64,000 nucleotides of DNA, taken from the NCBI GenBank assembly GCA_965153355.1, contig OZ231127.1, positions 38,068,001 to 38,132,000 of the forward strand, given 5' to 3'. This DNA is from Flaccisagitta enflata (lineage: Eukaryota; Chaetognatha; Sagittoidea; Aphragmophora). The stretch's first letter is position 1; each line of letters opens with the position of its first letter. The position numbers and the translations under genes were made by a program. This document shows positions 58,065 to 64,000 of the stretch, piece by piece. The notes beneath the pieces are model-generated. The model was not told the origin of the DNA. It was given only the letters and a program-made list of their open reading frames with translations, and ran no database searches.

Positions 58065-58481
58065 GACTTCACACATTATAATCAGGTTTTTATTGAGAGT
58101 TAAGTGAATTATATCTGTAATAAAATGGTCAAAATAAAGACACAGTGTACAGAAAATCCACAGCAAACACAGCAAACACAGCAAACTTTTCAATGAATCA
58201 TGTCAAACAAAGTTTCTCCAGGTAGCAATACCTCATTCACTAGAAAAGGGGGGGGGATTGGGCAATTAGCCCTAAGTAGACTAAGCAATCTGCTTTCATC
58301 TTTTAAAGAAATCATTTATCCTTTTTTTTTTACACATAATTAGCTTTTTATTGAGACTTAAGTGGATCATATTTGTAATGAAATGGTCAAAATAAAGATA
58401 CATTGTACAGCAAATCCACAACAAACACAGCAAACACTTCAATGAATCTTGTCAAACAAAGTCTCTCCAGGTAGCAATACT

Positions 58482-59628
58482 TCATTCACTAGCATCTGTA
58501 TTCCCTTGAGAGCATTTACATTTGCATAATTGTGTGCATGGTAGATCAGCAGATTTGCAACTGCACCTTTTTGTACTACAATCTTTTTTGCAACCACATT
58601 TTACAAGATCGCGGAAGCTTCGTGCAACCTCAGCAATAGTTATCCAAACTGGCTGCCACTGATTTTCCTTCTTTTGCCAACCAAACATATGCATATGTTT
58701 CTGTTGCTTCATCAAATGCCTTCCAAGTATTCCAGGCTGTTTTTTTTTTTTGCCCTTGTTGCGGAATGCAGATGTGGTATCTGAACCAGTGAATGCATGA
58801 AAAAAAAAACAAACTTTAGCACTAGACTCACCTAGCTGGTTGTACATAGTTCTGATACTAATGTACTGCATGTATTTTCCTGCTCCTTATTCAATCCACA
58901 CATCATCAACTTGAGCTGCTATTTTAAAGAAAAGTCCAACAAGAATGACATTGATGTCTGAGTCAACTGTTTTATGCAAATTTTTGCATGTTATTTTCAA
59001 TCATGTGCTTGAGGTGGAACATCATTCTTGTATCAGCTTCTTCATGGTAGCATTGTGGCATGGAGACATCCTGATTAGATCGGATTTCAATACCATTGGT
59101 TATGATCACTGATTTTTCCTCAGGAAAGGTGTGACAGTTGACTGCACTTGTGAGGAAAGAAAATAGTCCCTCTTTATTGGTGTCATCTTTCAGGAAATCT
59201 TGCCAATTACTTGGCAGTTTTGTTGAGGCAGCCACTTTTCGACGGATTCCTTTTAATTTTCCTCATTTTAATCTGGTGTCAGTCTTCAGACTGTCTTTCT
59301 TGTAAAGGTCCCAAACAATATCCAATCTCTGCACAGGACCTAAGCATCTGGTCACATATGGAATGAAGACTGTTTCTGAATACTCAGCAAATGTGGTAGC
59401 TGTTTCTGCTTTCAACATATGCACAATTGCTGCCCCATCAATAATTCTACCATGAAAGGCGTTGGGAATGCTCTCAAGCTCATCATGGCTTATGAGTTTG
59501 ACAATCTCAGATTTCTTTGCTGGAAGGTGTAGCTTCCCAAAGTCCGATAGTGATGTTGCGTATGATTGTATTTCACCAGCAAAAAAGTCAACTAAGTCTA
59601 CTAGTGGAGTAGGACAGCAGATGGTAAC
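58482..59628 (-). pseudogene. Dead HAFTGxDT-family gene fragment, unit 4
   Basis: Same lesions (TGA at 59263-59265) and nearly identical to unit 2 in the C-terminal half and to units 1 and 3 in the N-terminal half; without the unit 2 duplication. Confidence 0.85.
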
Positions 59629-59719
59629 TGCAAATCCTGACCAAAGCGTAAATTTTTTTTTACATAATCCTCAAGATGTATATGAAAGATTCAGAAGGGG
59701 TGCCCTCAGATATGGGCCC

Positions 59720-59720
59720 T

Positions 59721-59760
<40 letters not shown>

Positions 59761-59762
59761 TT
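59720..59762. repeat. (CT)n microsatellite at the array end
   Basis: Interrupted CT run between the last forward unit start and the inverted copy. Confidence 0.9.
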
Positions 59763-59763
59763 T

Positions 59764-60219
59764 CAGTCATGTGCAAGCGACTCTACATCCCGTTTTGTCA
59801 GTCTGTTAGCCTGTCCGTTGGTCCATACGGCACGGCACAAAAAAAAAAAAAAACAAAAGTTTTTTTTAAAAAAGTTGTTTCAGGAAACTGTGTCTTGGCA
59901 AGTTAGATCATTTTCCAGTTGATTTAACCTTTAAAACTTTTTTTCAAAATAACACTAGGACAGAATTTGCAGAACCCGGCCAAAATTTCTAAGTTTTGAA
60001 AAAAATTGCTGTCTGCAGGACCTTGGATCTAGGCAAGTGGGTAATTTCTATTGTTTTTGACCCCTTTTGGAACTTTTTTGAAAAATTTTTCTCAGGCTTT
60101 TTGGGAATTCCCTAGTGACCCCCGGAAGAATGGCCCATAGGGCACCCCTTCTGAATCTTTCAAATACATTATGAAGTTATGTAAAAAAAAATTCACTTTG
60201 GTCGGTTGCAGTGATCTGT
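59764..60219 (+). repeat. Inverted copy of the family-A-like long segment
   Basis: AGTCATGTGCAAGCGACT, CTACATCCCGTTTTGTCAG, TCCGTTGGTCC, GAAACTGTGTCTTGGCAAGT, and AAATTCACTTTGGTCGGTTGCAG are reverse complements of the same landmarks in the forward units. It covers the segment end to end and no gene part, so the segment behaves as a separate element. Confidence 0.85.
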
Positions 60220-60455
60220 ATATATCTTGCAGAGCCTGTCACTATTTTTCTAAAAGTATTTGTCCAGAAACAAGAAGTGCAATTCACTCCAATGCATAAG
60301 TGGCACATTGTCAAGAAACAACAAGTGATGGTGCCCTGAAAAACTAGAAACCGAAACCAAAAACCGCAGTTTCAGCGCCATCAAAACCAGGGCCATGGCG
60401 ATTGGGAAGGCGCGTCGAAATGCGTCAGGTGCGTCGGCAAAAATGCTCTGTCATG
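60220..60455. other. Unassigned sequence
   Basis: Nothing recognised. Confidence 0.4.
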
Positions 60456-60459
60456 AGGT

Positions 60460-60990
60460 CTAGTCCCTCTGTGTCCCAATGTGCGCTCTGCTGCTCCCTC
60501 TCACTCGAGAGTAATATGTGGTCAACGATACCCATTGCTTTCATTTACATGGTGTGAGTTTGGGGTGAGGAAGCACAAAAAAGCTACTAAAAATTAAATC
60601 AATCATTAAAAAACTTCCATCGTCCATCTGTCAGTCCATTGTCGTATCTTCACTTTGAGGCTTAGAATGGAAGTGGCAAGACACAGAGATGAATAATTAA
60701 TTGTAAAGTCTGCCAGGAGCAGTGAAAGCCTGAGAGGGCCTGATCTTAGCCAGAACAATTAGAGCCTAGAGATGAATCAGGTTCTGAAGTTGATGTGAGA
60801 GCCTGAAATCAGGTACAAATACAAATCAGATTTAGTCTGAAGAATAATTCCAGAGCCTAAGAGGAGCAGATTGAAACCTGTGAGGACAAATTTTAAACCT
60901 GAGTTAGCAGATTTGAAGCCTGTGAGGGAAGATACTATGCCTNNNNNNNNNNGAAAGCATAGGTCATCGGCCCCTTTGGGGCGGCTTCCC
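60460..60990. repeat. Family B element, interrupted by an assembly gap
   Basis: TAGTCCCTCTGTGTCCCAAT, CTCTGCTGCTCC, GTGGTCAACGATACCCATTG, a core of GAGCCTGAGAGG type, then GGTCATCGGCCCCTTTGGGG. The gap lies inside the core, as expected for a poorly assembled repeat. Confidence 0.7.
60943..60952. other. Assembly gap (10 N)
   Basis: Run of ten N; true length unknown. Confidence 1.
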
Positions 60991-61182
60991 AAAAATTACA
61001 TGGTTAGTAGTCAGTCTCTTTGCCATGTGACATTTTACATGCAAAATATGCATCTAATTTCAGGGTCCTATTGATCAATCTTCAAAGTCTTAAAACTGAG
61101 ATATGTTGGGTCTTTATATTGCAACTGGCTTGGGTCACCTTATATCAATCTCGATGTATAATCCAACCTGATAATTTTCACG

Positions 61183-62175
61183 GTCCGTCTCCCATTCTCT
61201 CAAATTCAGTTTACGCACTCCCACACACTCAAAAACAACCCCTAACCATTATTAGATGCTAGTCTCTTTCATATCTCTATAAGAGTGGGTGTGTCCGTCC
61301 CACAGTTTGATGACCCACACACTCAAAAACCACCCCTAACTATTATTAGAAGCGTCCTGAGTCCTCTGACAATAACACCGATTGGGCTGCCATTAAAGAT
61401 GAGTTAATCACAAAATTTTTCACAAAATTCTCATTTGCCACTCAATTACCCTTGGCCACAAATGTAGTCAGGGATTGCTGAAATTGTATTATTAGATGCG
61501 TCCTCGCATCTCTATAAGAGGGTGTGTCCGTCCGTCCGTCTGTCCGTCTCCCATTTCTTCAAATTCAGCTTACGACTCCGCTGCCACAATTTCGGGAAAA
61601 CCACTCCTCATTATTGGTTAGATGCGGTCTTTCGCATCTCTATAAGAGGGGTGTGTCTCACCGTCAGCTTCATGACTACCACACACTCAAAAACCACCCC
61701 TAACCATTATTAGAAGCGTCCTCGCATCTCTATAAGAGGGTGTGAACGTCCGTCGGTCCGTCGGTCCGTCTCCCATTCTCTCAAATTCAGTTGACACACT
61801 CCGCCACACACTCAAAAACCACCCCTAACCATTATTAGATGTGTCCTCGCATCTCTATAAGAGGGTGTGTCCGTCCGTCCGTCAGTCCATCTCCCATTCT
61901 CTCAAATTCAGTTTACGCACTCCGCCACACACTCAAAAACCACCCCTTACCATTATTAGATGCGTCCTCGCATCTCTATAAGAGGGTGTGTCCGTCCATC
62001 CGTCGGTCCGTCTCCCATTCTCTCAAATTCAGTTTATGCACTCCGCCACACACTCAAAAACCACCCCTAACCATTATTAGATGCGTCCTCGCATCTCTAT
62101 AAGAGGGTGTATCCATCCATCTGTCCGTCCGTCTCCCATTCTCTCAAATTCAGTTTACGCACTCCGCCACACAGA
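61183..62175 (+). repeat. 121-bp tandem array of family A hairpin monomers
   Basis: Hairpins start at 61494, 61620, 61712, 61837, 61958 and 62079; the last three are exactly 121 bp apart. Each unit reads AGATGCG-TCCT-CGCATCT, CTATAAGAGGGTGTGTCCGT, CCGTC core, CTCCCATTCTCTCAAATTCA, CGCACTCCGCCACACACTCA, ACCACCCCTAACCATTATT. Units to the left are decayed or shortened (from 61254). Confidence 0.9.
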
Positions 62176-62179
62176 TTAT

Positions 62180-62935
62180 TGTTTTAGTATCATTCTGTTT
62201 CCTAAATCTACTTTCAGATCAAAGCAATTTGGAAGAAAAAAGTTGAATGCTAAGACAGCAAAGTATACAGCTTAATGAGAGCAGGCCAATCGGACCCGCA
62301 GTCAGCAAAAAAAGCTGGCGCGACAACCAAAATATAGGCCTCGGGCCCGTGGGCCCGTGGGCCCGCTCTAAAAAAAGGCCTGGATATGACTAAAAATCAT
62401 GTAAATAGTTAGACCATGACAAAAATTTGATCATGCGCCCGCCACTTCCATTATAAAGAATTGGAAACCCAAGAGACTAATGTCATTCCTGTACAGAAGC
62501 AACTGCAACTAGTGAAAGTTATTTTGTTTGAAACCTATTCACATGTCATTATCCAGATTTGCTCTATCAAATTACTGCTGACCAACTCAAAAGTGACTCA
62601 TAGAGCTGCGTTGTTCTGTTCGATTTCTTTAGGTAAAAACAAATTGGGAAAACTGAGTTCATGCACGCGTAATAATCAAGTAACCCCATCAGTTCACTGT
62701 ACTCTTTTATCACATATTGGATGTCCCAAATCAATTACAACATAAAGTATCAACATTTCTCTGCTTTTAGGAACTCAAATCAATTCAAGAAAAAAATTCT
62801 AGAATATAAAATGAAAAGTTTCATTATAGTTGGACAACCAGATCTCATAGAGTTTATAAATAATTTCCAATCACTTGTTTTCGTTCATTAAATCCTAAAA
62901 GATGGTGGAAAATGGTAAAAAAAATTTGATAACAC
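62180..62935. other. Unassigned sequence with a GGGCCCGT triplet
   Basis: Three adjacent GGGCCCGT words at 62343-62366 form overlapping palindromes. A 94-codon frame at 62461 lacks an ATG start and is not supported. Confidence 0.45.
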
Positions 62936-62939
62936 ATGA

Positions 62940-63545
62940 TATAATAGTCGCAAAAGCGTCAGATGGTCAGCGGTACCCGTTGCCCCTATGTGAGTGTATG
63001 TGGGTGTGTGGTGGTAAGAGGGGAAGTGGCCCCGAAGGGGCCAATGACCTATGCTGTTTTTATTTGAGCTTCAAGGCTGGAATTAGGGCCTGGAGGCTGG
63101 GATTTGGGCCTCGAGACCAGAATTTGGGCCTCGAGACCAGAATTTGGGCCTCAAGACCAGGAATTGGGCCTCGAGGCTGGGATTTGAGCCTCAAGGCTGG
63201 GATTTGAGCCTCAAGGCTGGGATTTGAACTTCAAGGTTGGGATTTGAGCCTGGGGACTGGGATTTGAGCTAGGCTGGGGTTTGAGCCTCGTGGCTAGGAT
63301 TTGAGCCATGAGGCTGAGATTTGAGCCTCCAGGCTGGGATTTGAGCCTCCAGGCTGGGATTTGAACCACCAGGCTGGGATTTGAGCCTCCAGGGTGGGAT
63401 TTGAGCCTCTAAGCTGGGATTTGAGCCTCCAGGTTGGGATTTGAGCCTCCAGGCTGGGATTTAAGCATCAAGGCTGGGATTTGAGCTTCCAGACTAGAAT
63501 TTGGGCCTCAAGACTAGGATTTGGGCCTCGAGGGGGGGGACGGAG
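62940..63545. repeat. Family B element with clean 20-bp minisatellite
   Basis: Left arm ATAATAGTCGCAAAAGCGTC, GGTCAGCGGTACCCGTTGCC, GGCCCCGAAGGGGCCAATGA; then more than 20 units of about 20 bp, consensus GAGGCTGGGATTTGAGCCTC. Each unit can pair GAGGCT with AGCCTC. Confidence 0.9.
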
Positions 63546-63552
63546 AAGAACT

Positions 63553-64000
63553 AGTCATCCAAGGATCGCACATGGTCAGCGGTGCCCGTTGCCCTGCTGG
63601 GAGGGATTCAGTGATGAAGTGGAGTGAGAGCAGGGCAGCGGCCCCAAAGGGCCGTTGTCCTGTAGAACACAGGGGGGAATTTCCAGACATCCTGAGGGGG
63701 CATATTTCAGGCCTTAGATGACTAATTTAGGCCACTGAAGGCATATTTGAAGGCTGGAGGGCAGAATTAAGGCTTGGAGAGCAGATTTGAGGTTTTGAGG
63801 GCAATTTTGAGCCACACAGGGCTGGTTTGATGCTTTAGAGGCTTATTGAAGGTCTGGAAGGCAGATTTGAGGTCTGGAGGTCAGATTTGAGGCTGAGGGG
63901 GCTGATTATAAGCCTGGAAGGCTGATTTGAGGCCTTGAAGGCTAAATTGAGGGCTGGGAGGGCAAATTTGGGGTTTGATGACCAACGGGTGGGGGACGGA
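63553..64000. repeat. Family B element, cut by the window end
   Basis: Outer arm CTAGTCATCCAAGGATCGCA, GGTCAGCGGTGCCCGTTGCC, GGGCAGCGGCCCCAAAGGGC, TGTCCTGTAGAACACAGGGG; core of GGAGGGCAGATTTGAGG type. Closest to the copy at 8156. Confidence 0.85.

Larger units (their letters stand above)
51525..59720. repeat. Tandem array of a 2.0-kb unit, four full units plus a start
   Basis: TGCAAATCCGGACCAAAGCG or a close variant starts units at 51525, 53510, 55541, 57584 and 59629 (spacings 1985, 2031, 2043, 2045). Each unit consists of a family-A-like segment (about 450-480 bp), a spacer with CAGCAAACACAGCAAACA and GTCTCTCCAGGTAGCAATAC words, and a dead gene fragment on the minus strand. Units 1 and 4 share a GGGGGGATTGGGCAATTAGC block that unit 3 lacks. 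Confidence 0.9.

Noticed and set aside
61183-62175. CRISPR-like array from regularly spaced palindromes
   Set aside because: The 121-bp units are repeated in full, including the sequence between palindromes; there are no unique spacers.

Overview
The window looks like a piece of a repeat-choked invertebrate (metazoan) nuclear genome. Genes are split by introns with GT/AG boundaries, coding density is very low, dinucleotide and tetranucleotide microsatellites are long and numerous, and MITE-like inverted-repeat elements occur throughout. A secreted C-type lectin, a TRIC-type (TMEM38) channel exon and broken copies of a metazoan HAFTGxDT-motif protein point to an animal; the phylum cannot be fixed from sequence alone. 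A 10-N run (60943-60952) marks a scaffold gap.

Real genes are few. A ubiquitin-specific-protease-like ORF with a zinc knuckle and a 23-residue repeat (2674-4143, +) runs into a GT microsatellite and is probably a broken transposon gene. A two-exon C-type lectin gene (4496-5377, +; 194 aa) has its intron filled by a GT tract. A GC-rich exon of a TRIC-type channel lies at about 10955-11419 (-). A three-exon minus-strand gene of unknown function can be assembled from exons at 39493-39657, 25717-25886 and 25225-25285; all phases fit and it gives 131 aa. Its last two exons have a decayed inverted copy at 30065-30600, so 23.7-26.0 kb and 30.0-32.0 kb are two arms of an old inverted duplication.

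Most of the rest is two dispersed repeat families that I name here only for reference. Family A begins with a short terminal hairpin (for example AGTCGCGT-GCT-ACGCGACT), followed by CTCTATAA, a run of CGGT/CGTC-type tetranucleotides, a CTGCCC-ACCCG motif with an internal copy of the hairpin arm, and a GGCCG-N6-CGGCC tail. At least 20 copies or relics occur. The hairpin stem differs between copies in a compensated way, and the internal copy tends to follow it. Family B has roughly 60-130 bp inverted ends (GGGCAGCGGCCCC...GAACACAGGG) around a 20-21 bp minisatellite whose unit is itself a small hairpin. Other elements include several MITE families with TA target sites, long fold-back elements and nested insertions.

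Tandem structures: a 21-bp minisatellite open in all six frames (17250-18340), a 725-bp duplication (45.4-47.0 kb), a four-unit array of a 2.0-kb unit (51.5-59.7 kb) in which each unit carries a family-A-like segment plus the same dead gene fragment, and a 121-bp array made of family-A hairpin monomers (61.2-62.2 kb). I infer that family A may spread by a mechanism that can also make tandem arrays, such as rolling-circle (Helitron/Helentron-like) replication, but no Rep/helicase gene is visible here.
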